A DNA stretch of 10,103 nucleotides from Bacillota bacterium (GCA_023417975.1 JAEZDX010000680.1:1-10103), one strand, 5' to 3'; positions 1 through 7,497 are shown, counted from the first letter of the stretch. The notes: generated by a model from the sequence alone, not told the origin. Numbers and translations are program-made.

Positions 1-457
1 TTCCTCCTTTTGAGCCGGCTTTTACAGCAGCAGCTATTACATCTTCTGCCTTTCCTTTTTCAACTACAACAAAAATCGCTTTATGCATAGCTTTATCTAA
101 ATCCTCACTTTCATTATAATTACTATTATTAGTTTGATTTCGTACTCCTATTAAATCATTTAGTGAAAAGGTAAATGCTATTCCATGATTGGGTTTGCTC
201 AACTCGAATTCTTTATCAATTATCTTCAGTGCCTCATATGCCATACGTTTTTCGGCGATGATAAAGACTATTTCTTTTCTGGAGTCATTTATCTCTAAAA
301 ACTCCAATAAGCGGTTTTGTATGGTGCCTTTTCCTAAAAATATGGTACATCCGGTTATGCCTGCACGTTTAGCTATTTTAGCAACCTTTTCTCCAAGTCC
401 AAAATTTACTACAAAACAGAGCAATTCAAATTTCATAATATTGGAGCTATTGTCCAT
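1..457 (-). CDS. PII-like (P-II family nitrogen regulator-type) protein, apparently two tandem domains, 3' end outside window
   Basis: The frame is open from ATG at 457 to the left edge, giving 152 residues with no stop. Residues about 9-104 look like one PII/CutA-like ferredoxin fold: a hydrophobic first strand (FELLCFVVNFG), an amphipathic helix (EKVAKIAKRAG), GCTIFLGKGT where the T-loop region begins, then IVFIIAE and a helix. After a polar Asn/Ser-rich linker (about 107-122), residues 125-152 start a second copy: KAIFVVVEKG, a helix, AGSKGG. The usual GGTIINARG-like stretch should follow outside the window. The ATG overlaps the end of the DUF1538 gene by 11 bp. GGAGG at 469-473 lies 11 nt before this ATG and 8 nt before an in-frame TTG at 460, so TTG could be the true start. 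PII-like proteins bind nucleotides or small ligands and gate transporters or enzymes. Control of the neighbouring membrane protein is inference from the overlap. Confidence 0.82.
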   Translation of the reverse strand, partial: MDNSSNIMKFELLCFVVNFGLGEKVAKIAKRAGITGCTIFLGKGTIQNRLLEFLEINDSRKEIVFIIAEKRMAYEALKIIDKEFELSKPNHGIAFTFSLNDLIGVRNQTNNSNYNESEDLDKAMHKAIFVVVEKGKAEDVIAAAVKAGSKGG

Positions 458-1940
458 CAATTTTTAGTCCTCCTTTTATTGACTTAACCTTAAAGATCAA
501 ACCTAAAATTTGCAATGTGATTAAGGGGGCAAGCGCCACCATAGATATCATTCCGAAGCCATCAATTAAAACATTAGCACCCTCAATGGAGTGTGCAGCA
601 CCTTGAATAAAGGCTAAAACGAAGGTAGCTGTCATAGGTCCTGAAGCTACTCCGCCCGAATCAAAGGCTATTGCAACGAATAGCTTAGGAGTAAAGTATG
701 ACATACCTATGGCAATTATATATCCGGGTAAAAGATAATGCCACAACTGTACTTCAGGGATTAATACTCTTATAGCTGAAAGTGCTACTGCAGATCCAAC
801 TCCTATGGAAAGTGCAATAAGAACTACTTTTCTCTTTACATAACCGCTTGTAACCTCTTCAATTTGATGAGTTAAAACGTATACTGCGGGTTCTGCCAAA
901 ATTGTGACCAATCCTAATATAAAGCCTACCACAATAACTATTCCTTTATTCTCTAAAGCTGCAACTTCATACCCAACTACAGTGCCTATATCCATAAAGC
1001 CTGTATTTACCGCAACCAAGAACAAAGTAAGTCCGATGAAGGTGTATACTAGTCCCTTCAAAATTCTGTAGAAAGCTTTTTTTGTAAGCTTTAACGCTAT
1101 TTTGTGAAATAAGAGAAATATAATCAATAGAGGAAACAATGCAGCAAATACTTCTATTGCAATTGTAGGAAGCTTGTTTATAAAGGGAAGCAATAAAGAT
1201 GTAGATTTGGACACACCATATTCAAGTTCTCCTGAGAGTTTATCATTTTTGGAAATAATACTCATAATCATGACGGAAATGATGGCACCTGTGGAAGTAA
1301 TGGCTACTAAGCCAAAGCTGTCTTTTTCAGAAGCCTTACTATCTTTTTTCATGGAAGATACTCCAAGACCGAGAGCAAGAATAAATGGAACAGTCATAGC
1401 GCCAGTAGTGGCACCGGAAGCATCAAAGGATATAGCAAGAAAACCTGAAGAGGTAAATATAGCTAAAAGAAATATAATGAAATATAAGACGGTTAAAAGC
1501 TTATAAAGAGGTATATTCTTTACAATTCTCACAAGTCCTAAAGTAAGCATTACAGCGATTCCTACAGATACAATTGTTACAATGCTCATCTTTGAAATCA
1601 CTCCGGAGGTAACATAATCAACTTGGCCAGCAAGGATGTGTAAATCAGGTTCTGCGATAGATATAAAGAAACCGAGAAATAGACCGGCTATTACTATAAT
1701 TGATAGCTTGTTAGCTTTTGTAATAGATTCGCCCATCAAATTACCTATAGGGCTTACGCCAATATCTACGCCGATTAAGAAGATAGTTAGTCCGATTATT
1801 ATTAGAACCGCGCCGATAAGAAATCGAAATACAAGGTGTGAGTCTAGAGGTATAATTGTAAAGTTTAATACTAATACAATTAGAGTTATAGGCAGTACAG
1901 CAAATAGAACTTCTTTAAATTTTTCGTTTAGTATAGTCAA
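447..1940 (-). CDS. DUF1538 family integral membrane protein with two tandem repeats (putative cation transporter/antiporter)
   Basis: This 497-residue protein is strongly hydrophobic, with many predicted membrane helices. It is an internal duplication. The first half contains ISIAEPDLHILAGQ, VTSG, ISFDASGATTGAMTVPFIL and DSFGLV. The second half repeats these as TILAEPAVYVLTHQ, VTSG, IAFDSGGVASGPMTATFVL and DGFGMI, so the repeats run roughly over residues 30-240 and 285-495. The family is DUF1538. From memory, a pair of single-domain DUF1538 proteins (UmpA/UmpB of Halomonas) was reported to act as a Na+(Li+,K+)/H+ antiporter, and this fused form would carry both halves in one chain. The substrate here is unproven. 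The start is TTG at 1940, with AGGAAG at 1951-1956 about 10 nt upstream; no ATG fits near the N-terminus. It is the first gene of an operon with the overlapping PII-like gene downstream. Confidence 0.88.
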   Translation of the reverse strand: MTILNEKFKEVLFAVLPITLIVLVLNFTIIPLDSHLVFRFLIGAVLIIIGLTIFLIGVDIGVSPIGNLMGESITKANKLSIIVIAGLFLGFFISIAEPDLHILAGQVDYVTSGVISKMSIVTIVSVGIAVMLTLGLVRIVKNIPLYKLLTVLYFIIFLLAIFTSSGFLAISFDASGATTGAMTVPFILALGLGVSSMKKDSKASEKDSFGLVAITSTGAIISVMIMSIISKNDKLSGELEYGVSKSTSLLLPFINKLPTIAIEVFAALFPLLIIFLLFHKIALKLTKKAFYRILKGLVYTFIGLTLFLVAVNTGFMDIGTVVGYEVAALENKGIVIVVGFILGLVTILAEPAVYVLTHQIEEVTSGYVKRKVVLIALSIGVGSAVALSAIRVLIPEVQLWHYLLPGYIIAIGMSYFTPKLFVAIAFDSGGVASGPMTATFVLAFIQGAAHSIEGANVLIDGFGMISMVALAPLITLQILGLIFKVKSIKGGLKIDGQ

Positions 1941-1990
1941 ATATACTTCACTTCCTTTCTACAAATACATGATTTCACACAATTTTATAT

Positions 1991-2071
1991 ATTATAATAC
2001 CTATACGAAAAGTATATCATATAAATAGTACTTATATAAATAAGATATGTCTAATTTGTTCTATATATCAA
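1991..2071 (-). promoter_or_regulatory. Candidate promoter region of the DUF1538/PII-like operon
   Basis: Two sigma-A-like arrangements are visible on the minus strand. The upstream one has TTGATA (2071-2066), an 18-bp spacer and TATCTT (2047-2042), preceded by a T-rich tract. The downstream one has a perfect TATAAT (1996-1991) but a poor -35 (TGATAT, 2019-2014, 17 bp). An inverted repeat, TATAC/GTATA at 2002-2016, sits between the elements of the downstream promoter and could be an operator. The DNA here is so AT-rich that chance matches are likely, so neither promoter is firm. Confidence 0.35.
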
Positions 2072-2150
2072 AAAAATATGTGAATAATAACAAATTTTCT
2101 AAAGTTTTTTTGAAAAGAATAGATAACAATGGAAAAACTGTATACTAAAG

Positions 2151-2170
2151 AAATGTATAGGTTTACATTT
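2151..2170. repeat. Short inverted repeat after the response regulator gene (possible weak terminator)
   Basis: AAATGTA (2151-2157) and TACATTT (2164-2170) form a perfect 7-bp stem with a 6-nt loop, about 40 bp beyond the stop codon of the minus-strand response regulator. The stem is nearly all A/T and no clean T-run follows on the minus strand, so termination would be weak. It could equally be an operator-like palindrome. Confidence 0.3.
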
Positions 2171-2210
2171 GAAAACTTTGCTAATAATCATTTACTATAG
2201 TCTGAAATTT

Positions 2211-2831
2211 CTATTTGTTTTTATAATAGAAAACTGCCAATTGAGTCCTGTCACGCAGGTTCAGCTTTTCCAGTATGACACTTATATAGTTCCTTATTGT
2301 ACCTTCGCTTAGGTAAAGTTCGTCGGCAATCTCCTTATTATTTAATCCGTTAGCAACCTGAAATATAATATCATATTCCTTTTCATTTATATTGAAATCC
2401 ATGAACTTAAGTTTATTGCTGTCAGATATTAAAGAAGGAATTTTAGTTATAATCTCATCACCAAACACTGTCTGGTTCATTTGTACTGCCTTTAGGCTAG
2501 GGATAAGGCTTTCAAAGTTCTGCTTTAATATATAGCCCTTTGATCCTATTTTTAATGCCTTTATTATGTATTCGTCATCCAAGAATGTTGTTAGAAACAA
2601 TATCTTTGCGTCCTTATGCCTGCTTAGAATTACTTCTGCACCTTCAAGACCGTTCATTACATCCATACGTATATCCATTAATAGTATATCCGGCTTATGA
2701 ATTTCGTATAATTCTACCGCCATTTTACCGTTATTGCCTAGGGCCGCAATCTCTATATCCGGATCTGCTTCCAAAATTATTTTTAGAGAAGCGCATACTA
2801 ATTTATCATCATCTACAATTAAAACCTTCAT
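2211..2831 (-). CDS. NarL/LuxR-family response regulator (LnrK-like)
   Basis: This 206-residue protein has an N-terminal receiver domain (about 1-120): acidic pocket VDDD at 7-9, phosphoacceptor Asp53 in LLMDIRM, Thr81/Thr82 in ILFLTTF and Lys103 in GYILKQ. A C-terminal LuxR-type helix-turn-helix follows (about 145-206), with the NGLNNKEIADELYLSEGTIRNYI pattern in which NKEIA and EGTI mark the DNA-binding helices. It should be phosphorylated by the kinase encoded immediately upstream, with which it shares an ATGA overlap (2828-2831). AGGAG lies 8 nt before the ATG, inside the kinase gene. By analogy with B. subtilis LnrK, the likely target is the divergent ABC exporter promoter. Direct binding there is inference. 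All key receiver residues are present, so it is expected to be active. Confidence 0.93.
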   Translation of the reverse strand: MKVLIVDDDKLVCASLKIILEADPDIEIAALGNNGKMAVELYEIHKPDILLMDIRMDVMNGLEGAEVILSRHKDAKILFLTTFLDDEYIIKALKIGSKGYILKQNFESLIPSLKAVQMNQTVFGDEIITKIPSLISDSNKLKFMDFNINEKEYDIIFQVANGLNNKEIADELYLSEGTIRNYISVILEKLNLRDRTQLAVFYYKNK

Positions 2832-3898
2832 TTTAAACTCTCCTTTGGAATTGAAATAAATATTTTAAAACCGTTATCCGTAGTTATGTTCACATTACCG
2901 TTAAAAGCAGCAACTCTATCCATTATATTCTTAACACCTATTCCATTTTCCGGATTGTATTTCTGGTTTGTTCCGTTATCTTTAATAATAAGCTGATAGA
3001 ACCCCGGGTGTTCTTTTAAAATCAAATATACCTCTGTAGCATTTGAATGCTTTATTATATTGGACAGAGCTTCTTTAACTATAGAAATGAGGGAGTATTT
3101 TAGTTTGGTTTCAGTTCTTTCATTTATATCATAGTCCAGTTTTATTGGACAAAAGGAAAATTGCTTTACAAGTTCATGGACTTGCTCCTTAAGATCTATG
3201 GATTCATCATGCAGATTATGAACGCTCTTTCTAACGCTGTCCATAGCTTGAGCCATAGTATCTTTTGCAGCTACAAGCAGCTCTTTTAACACCGGGTCTT
3301 TATTTATTGCAAGTATTGCACCCATTTGCAGCAAACAACGGGATAAAATGTGCCCAAGGTTATCATGTATTTCTCTTGCAATTCTATTTCTCTCGCTCAA
3401 AGTAGCAACGTTTATTTCATGGTCTTGATTTGCAATAAGAGCTACATTCTTTTCCTCCAGCAGCAATGAAATTTCAGAGGAGTTATCTATGAACTTTATA
3501 TATTCCTCTTTCAGTTTAGAACTTGAAATGGTTCTAAACTTAACAAGTATAGTTAAAGCTATAAAGCAGAGTATAGTTAAGAGCATGCTATTAGTTAAGT
3601 ATGATTTATTGGCGATTATGGCAATAAGAGCTATGAGATATATTAAGCGCAATTTATTCTTTATTACGTCGTAGAGAAGTAGAGGGAGCAGCATCAAAAA
3701 ATTACTCCAAAATAAACATAAAACGCAGTAAAAAATGAAAAATATATTGCGAAGTACAGTTTTCTCAAAATAGCTGTTTAAGCTGCTTAAGGTCAAGGCT
3801 AATAGTATTGGGACAATCCACAAGCCATAAGCGCAATTCAATAAAAACATACTTGTACAGCATAAAAAAATTATTGTTTTATCTGTTATTTCCAGCAT
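2828..3898 (-). CDS. Membrane-bound HisKA_3-type sensor histidine kinase (LnrJ-like)
   Basis: Read from ATG at 3898, this is a 356-residue sensor kinase. Roughly the first 120 residues are several closely spaced hydrophobic helices with almost no extracellular loop, which is typical of kinases that sense within the membrane. A linker helix then leads to the dimerisation/phosphoacceptor domain with AREIHDNLGHILSR; the phosphorylated His is residue 178. The C-terminal HATPase_c domain shows the N-box (KEALSNIIKHSNA), DNGTN (G1) and GIGVKNIMDR (G2). ATG 3898 is preferred because AGAGG lies 8 nt upstream. A TTG at 3937 would add 13 residues but has no ribosome binding site, and it falls inside a palindrome. 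The 3' end overlaps the response regulator start by 4 bp, implying translational coupling. Its position opposite an Lnr-like exporter suggests it senses the compound that the exporter removes. Confidence 0.92.
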   Translation of the reverse strand: MLEITDKTIIFLCCTSMFLLNCAYGLWIVPILLALTLSSLNSYFEKTVLRNIFFIFYCVLCLFWSNFLMLLPLLLYDVIKNKLRLIYLIALIAIIANKSYLTNSMLLTILCFIALTILVKFRTISSSKLKEEYIKFIDNSSEISLLLEEKNVALIANQDHEINVATLSERNRIAREIHDNLGHILSRCLLQMGAILAINKDPVLKELLVAAKDTMAQAMDSVRKSVHNLHDESIDLKEQVHELVKQFSFCPIKLDYDINERTETKLKYSLISIVKEALSNIIKHSNATEVYLILKEHPGFYQLIIKDNGTNQKYNPENGIGVKNIMDRVAAFNGNVNITTDNGFKIFISIPKESLK

Positions 3899-3924
3899 TT
3901 TTTCAACCTCTGAACTATATTTTG

Positions 3925-3936
3925 TGACATTTGTCA
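3925..3936. promoter_or_regulatory. Palindrome TGACAAATGTCA upstream of the kinase gene, candidate operator
   Basis: A perfect inverted repeat (TGACA, 2-bp spacer, TGTCA) lies 26 bp upstream of the chosen kinase ATG, on the kinase side of the divergent intergenic region. NarL/LuxR regulators bind dyad-symmetric sites, so this may be a site for the cognate regulator. Binding is inferred, not shown. Confidence 0.35.
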
Positions 3937-3970
3937 ATTTCGATAATGATTACGTTCACTTCTAAATAGT

Positions 3971-3999
3971 ATCACAACAATGTATTATATAGCTATAGT
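3971..3999 (+). promoter_or_regulatory. Candidate promoter of the ABC exporter operon, overlapping palindrome TATAGCTATA
   Basis: ATCACA (3971-3976), a 17-bp spacer and TATAGT (3994-3999) fit a sigma-A promoter with a weak -35, as expected for an activated promoter. The perfect palindrome TATAGCTATA (3988-3997) overlaps the -10. On the opposite strand TATAAT (3989-3984) could be the -10 of the divergent kinase operon, though its -35 is poor. The two transcripts may therefore start within a few bases of each other and share control. Confidence 0.4.
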
Positions 4000-4064
4000 T
4001 TAAAAGGTTTATCCTATAAGATAGAAAAAAACAAGCTATAAATATAGGAAGGTAGTGAAAATAT

Positions 4065-4997
4065 ATGGTAGTAAAAGTAAGCAATTTAGTAAAAAGATAT
4101 AATGAACTTTTAGCTTTAGACCACTTTAATCTCGAAGTCAAGGAAGGAGAAATATTCGGGCTTCTTGGGCCTAATGGTTCGGGAAAGTCAACAGCAATAA
4201 ACTGTATTCTCTCTTTGTTGAAATATGATAAAGGTGAAATAAAAATTTTTGACAAGCCCATGACGCCCGACGCCTATGATATAAAAAAGGATATAGGTAT
4301 TATAATGCAGGATGTGGCAGTATTTGATGAGCTGACAGTATATGAGAACATTGATTATTTTTGCGGATTGTATGTGGAAGATAAGACAAAGAGGAAGGAA
4401 CTAGTGGAAGAAGCCATTGAGTTTGTTGCATTAAAGGATTTTAAGAAGTTTTATCCGAAGAAATTAAGTGGGGGACTTCTAAGAAGATTGAATATTGCCT
4501 GTGGTATAGCTCATAAGCCTAAGCTAATAATTCTTGATGAACCTACTGTAGCTGTGGACCCACAAAGCAGAAACAACATTTTAAATGGGATTAAAAGGCT
4601 AAATGAAGAAGGAGCAACTGTTATTTATACTACTCACTATATAGAGGAAGTGGAACAGCTTTGTCATAGAATAGCCATAATGGATAAGGGTAAGACCATA
4701 GCATTAGGAACAAAAGAGGAATTAAAGGCTATGATTAGAATAGGAGAAAAAATTACAGTTGAGGCTTTTAATTTGTCAGCTGAAGCGCTTGAGGAAATAA
4801 GAAATCTTAATACAGTTGACACGGCAGAATATAGAGAGAACAGCTTAGTTATCAAATCTAAAAAAGGCAAAAACAATTTAGCAGGTATGTTGGAATTTAT
4901 GAATAGCCATAATATTAACTTCGGGAAAATATACTCGGAATTGCCTACCTTGAACGATGTGTTCCTGGAGATAACAGGTAAAGAGCTGAGGGATTAG
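4065..4997 (+). CDS. ABC transporter ATP-binding protein (LnrL-like, DrrA/CcmA type)
   Basis: This is a 310-residue nucleotide-binding subunit of an ABC-2 type exporter. Visible motifs are Walker A GPNGSGKST (35-43), Q-loop Gln82 (IIMQD), signature LSGGL (134-138), Walker B LIILDEP (154-160), D-loop VDPQSRN (164-170) and H-loop His191 (TTHYIEEVE). The signature ends in Leu rather than the common Gln or Met, a mild variation. A C-terminal extension of about 90 residues follows the core, as in drug-efflux ATPases of this class. AGGAAGG at 4046-4052 serves as the ribosome binding site. The size and the THYIEEVEQLC region resemble B. subtilis LnrL. It is the first gene of a three-gene operon, with 10 bp to the next start, and it should power the two permeases downstream. 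Confidence 0.94.
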   Translation: MVVKVSNLVKRYNELLALDHFNLEVKEGEIFGLLGPNGSGKSTAINCILSLLKYDKGEIKIFDKPMTPDAYDIKKDIGIIMQDVAVFDELTVYENIDYFCGLYVEDKTKRKELVEEAIEFVALKDFKKFYPKKLSGGLLRRLNIACGIAHKPKLIILDEPTVAVDPQSRNNILNGIKRLNEEGATVIYTTHYIEEVEQLCHRIAIMDKGKTIALGTKEELKAMIRIGEKITVEAFNLSAEALEEIRNLNTVDTAEYRENSLVIKSKKGKNNLAGMLEFMNSHNINFGKIYSELPTLNDVFLEITGKELRD

Positions 4998-5007
4998 GAG
5001 GGATTAT

Positions 5008-6147
5008 ATGTTTAAGCACATATTTATAACTAGAATAAAGTGTTTAGTAAGAGATAAGCAGCTTTTCTTTTGGAGCTTACTTTTCCCTCTTATTTTGGCT
5101 ACTTTATTTAAGGTGACTATTGCCAATATATCTACGGATACTTTCAAGCCTATTGATATAGCGGTTATTAACGATGGTAATTATGAAAAAGATCCTGGCT
5201 TTAAAAATGTAATAAAACAGGTTTCAGAGGATAAAGAAGGCAAACTTTTCAATGTAAGCTATACGGATGAGAAGGAAGCAGAAGCGATGCTTAAGGATAG
5301 CAAAATAAAAGGATATATTTATTTGAATCCGGAAATAAATTTGGTTGTAAAAGCTTCCGGAATCAATGAAACCTTTATTAAAACTTTTTTAGATAATTAT
5401 AAGCAGAACGCAGCTATTACAGCTTCTATTATAAAGGCTAATCCTAAGGTATCCATTACAGACTTAGTAAAGGATATATCGAATTATAAAGAGTACACGG
5501 AGGAAAAATCTGTTTCAGATAGGAAACCTAATACAAATCTGACTTACTTTTATGCGTTAATTGCTATGGCGTGCTTATATGGAAGCTTCCTTGGATTAAA
5601 GGAAGTTACGGATATACAGGCAGATTTATCAAAGACAGCTGCAAGAGTCAATATGGTGCCTGTGAAAAAAATTAAAGTATTTATCTACGGGGTTACGGCA
5701 GCCTTTACAATCCAATTTACAGAGGTAGTAATATTACTTGTATATTTACATTTCGGATTAAAAGTGGACTTTGGAAACCAACTACCTCATATTCTCTTAC
5801 TGTCTTTTACAGGCTGCATGGCGGGAGTTTCTTTTGGCACCATGGTAAGTGCCTGCATAAAGAAAGGCGAGGGAATAAAGTTGGCAATATTAATTGGTCT
5901 CACTTTATTGGGATGCGCTATGTCGGGAATGTATTATGCAAATATGAAGTATATAATAGAAAAGAATATTCCGTTACTGGCATATATAAATCCTGCAGCG
6001 CTTATTACAGATGGCTTTTATATATTGTATTACTACACTAGCTATGAAAGGTTTTTTATTAATGTATTTTTACTAGCTGCTTTATCCGGAGTATTTTGTT
6101 TTGTCAGCTATCTGATAATAAGGAGGCAGAAATATGCAAATCTTTAA
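5008..6147 (+). CDS. ABC-2 type permease (LnrM-like), first of a pair
   Basis: This 379-residue membrane subunit has a cytoplasmic N-terminus, a first helix at about 21-40, a large extracytoplasmic domain (about 41-177), and then about five helices (roughly 178-197, 222-250, 258-284, 289-310, 350-371). This is the ABC2_membrane_3 layout. The NPAALITDGFYILYYY segment (328-343), just before the last helix, is typical of this export family. It is expected to pair with the next gene product and the ATPase to move an amphipathic or drug-like compound out of the membrane. AGGAGG precedes the ATG by 7 nt. The 3' end overlaps the next gene by 14 bp. The substrate is not evident from the sequence; linearmycin-type or other membrane-active natural products are inferred by analogy. 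Confidence 0.88.
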   Translation: MFKHIFITRIKCLVRDKQLFFWSLLFPLILATLFKVTIANISTDTFKPIDIAVINDGNYEKDPGFKNVIKQVSEDKEGKLFNVSYTDEKEAEAMLKDSKIKGYIYLNPEINLVVKASGINETFIKTFLDNYKQNAAITASIIKANPKVSITDLVKDISNYKEYTEEKSVSDRKPNTNLTYFYALIAMACLYGSFLGLKEVTDIQADLSKTAARVNMVPVKKIKVFIYGVTAAFTIQFTEVVILLVYLHFGLKVDFGNQLPHILLLSFTGCMAGVSFGTMVSACIKKGEGIKLAILIGLTLLGCAMSGMYYANMKYIIEKNIPLLAYINPAALITDGFYILYYYTSYERFFINVFLLAALSGVFCFVSYLIIRRQKYANL

Positions 6148-7303
6148 GATATATTTCAAAATTATAAAAGCTAATTTAGGACAAATAATCATGTATCTCG
6201 CTATTTTTATGACTATGGCTATGATATTTTCTTTCTCAGCTTCATCGGATAATAAAGATAGCTTTTCTCAAACAAAAGCGAAGGCTGCCTTAATAAATTT
6301 AGATAAGAACACTTATTTAATAAACGGTCTTAAAGAGTATATGAGTAAGTATGTTGACTATGTAGATATCGAAAATAAACCGGAAAAGCTGCAAGATGCA
6401 TTATTCTATCGAGATGTAGAGTATATTATTACTATTCCTGAAAACTTTACAAGTGACTTCTTATCCGGGAAAATACCTAAAGTAGAAAAAACTACGGTGC
6501 CTAACTCTGCTGCCGGTATGTATATCGATATGACATTAAATAAATATTTAAATGCTTTAAGAGTTTATTCAAATAATATTCCAGGAATAACTGAGGAAGA
6601 ATTAGTAAGTAAAGCCGCTGATAATACAGCTGAGAATATACAAGTAAGTGTAAAGAACTTTGAAAATAAAAAGAACAATACCGCATATGCTGTAAACTAT
6701 TTTAATTATCTTGCCTATGTATTACTGGCTATGCTTATCCTTGGAGTAAGCTCAAATTTGATGGTATTTAACAATAAAAACTTGAAAAGAAGAAATTTAT
6801 GCTCTCCAATGAAAAACAAAACTTTCAATGCACAATTGATTGCGGCAAATCTTGCTTTTGGATTCATTTGTTATAGTGTTATTACTGTGTTTGCATTCAT
6901 ACTAAACAGAAAAAACATGCTAAACTATGGAGGAGCTTTGCTTTGCTTAAATGGTCTTATATACACAGTAGTGGCCTTAAGTATTAGCTATCTTGTTGGA
7001 ATTCTTATAAAGAGCAGAAGCATTCAATCAGCTGTATCAAATATTTTAGCTCTAGGACTGAGTTTTCCTACGGGAGTATTTGTCCCCCAGGAGCTTCTAA
7101 GCAGCAAAACCTTGGCAGTTGCAAGTTGTACTCCTACTTACTGGTTTGTAAAAGCAAATAATGTAATTGGTACATTATCAAGTGTGAGTCTCAATACACT
7201 TTCACCTATATTAATGTACATGTTAATTCAATTGGTATTCGCAGCCGCAATATTTTCAGTGGCCATGGTTATAAGTAAGCAAAAAAGAATAGCTAATAGT
7301 TAA
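6134..7303 (+). CDS. ABC-2 type permease (LnrN-like), second of a pair
   Basis: This 389-residue protein has the same topology as the preceding permease: one helix at about 17-36, an extracytoplasmic domain (about 37-188), then helices near 190-211, 235-257, 266-291, 298-315 and 357-380. The FPTGVFVPQELL stretch (311-322) and TPTYWFVKANN (333-343) are characteristic of this permease type. The two permeases share topology but little obvious sequence, so a heterodimer is likely. AGGAGG lies 7 nt before the ATG, within the end of the upstream gene, and the 14-bp overlap implies coupled translation. It is the last gene of the operon and is followed directly by a hairpin terminator. Confidence 0.88.
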   Translation: MQIFKIYFKIIKANLGQIIMYLAIFMTMAMIFSFSASSDNKDSFSQTKAKAALINLDKNTYLINGLKEYMSKYVDYVDIENKPEKLQDALFYRDVEYIITIPENFTSDFLSGKIPKVEKTTVPNSAAGMYIDMTLNKYLNALRVYSNNIPGITEEELVSKAADNTAENIQVSVKNFENKKNNTAYAVNYFNYLAYVLLAMLILGVSSNLMVFNNKNLKRRNLCSPMKNKTFNAQLIAANLAFGFICYSVITVFAFILNRKNMLNYGGALLCLNGLIYTVVALSISYLVGILIKSRSIQSAVSNILALGLSFPTGVFVPQELLSSKTLAVASCTPTYWFVKANNVIGTLSSVSLNTLSPILMYMLIQLVFAAAIFSVAMVISKQKRIANS

Positions 7304-7312
7304 TAAATATAA

Positions 7313-7350
7313 ATGGCTTGAGTTCTAGATTATGACTCAAGCCATCTTTG
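7313..7350 (+). terminator. Hairpin terminator of the ABC exporter operon
   Basis: ATGGCTTGAGT (7313-7323) and ACTCAAGCCAT (7335-7345) form a perfect 11-bp stem with an 11-nt loop, starting 10 bp after the stop codon. The following stretch CTTTGATTTG is T-rich but interrupted, so the terminator may be of moderate strength. The position and perfect stem make this a confident structural call. Confidence 0.8.
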
Positions 7351-7383
7351 ATTTGAAAAATTATAGCTAAAGGATTTAAAAAC

Positions 7384-7412
7384 TTGACGATAAAATTTTT
7401 TTGAAATACAAT
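7384..7412 (+). promoter_or_regulatory. Sigma-A promoter upstream of the micro-ORF and HEAT-like gene
   Basis: TTGACG (7384-7389), a 17-bp T-rich spacer and TACAAT (7407-7412) match the consensus at five of six positions in each hexamer with ideal spacing. It is the best promoter in the window. Transcription would begin near 7419, giving a leader of about 50 nt before the micro-ORF and about 120 nt before the GTG of the HEAT-like gene. Confidence 0.65.
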
Positions 7413-7470
7413 GAGTATAAGGTCAGTGAGTAAAAGCTCAATATAAATAAACGATATAAGGAGAAAGTAA

Positions 7471-7497
7471 ATGTCATATAATTCTATGGCTTTATGA
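7471..7497 (+). CDS. 8-codon micro-ORF (MSYNSMAL), possible leader peptide or frameshifted gene start
   Basis: AAGGAG (7459-7464) sits 7 nt before ATG 7471, the best translation initiation signal of this transcript, yet the frame stops after eight codons at TGA 7495-7497. The frame of the downstream HEAT-like protein is open from 7460 onward, so skipping a single base near the stop would join this start to it. It may be a leader peptide, a natural or programmed +1 frameshift, a sequencing error, or a chance remnant. The peptide sequence suggests no regulatory amino-acid run. Confidence 0.35.
   Translation: MSYNSMAL

Noticed and set aside
189..467. Plus-strand open frame opposite the PII-like gene
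   Set aside because: It is antisense to a frame with clear PII-like features and a ribosome binding site; the translated sequence has no recognisable family pattern and no ribosome binding site.
1636..2028. Plus-strand 130-residue frame over the DUF1538 start and its upstream region
   Set aside because: It mirrors the hydrophobic DUF1538 coding sequence on the other strand and runs into non-coding AT-rich DNA; no start signal.
2002..2170. Possible attachment site or mobile-element ends in the AT-rich gap
   Set aside because: The repeats are short and all A/T, with no integrase, transposase or tRNA nearby; regulatory or chance origin is simpler.
3899..3937. TTG start at 3937 for the kinase, adding 13 residues
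   Set aside because: There is no ribosome binding site upstream and the codon lies next to the TGACAAATGTCA palindrome; ATG 3898 has AGAGG at good spacing. It is not fully excluded.
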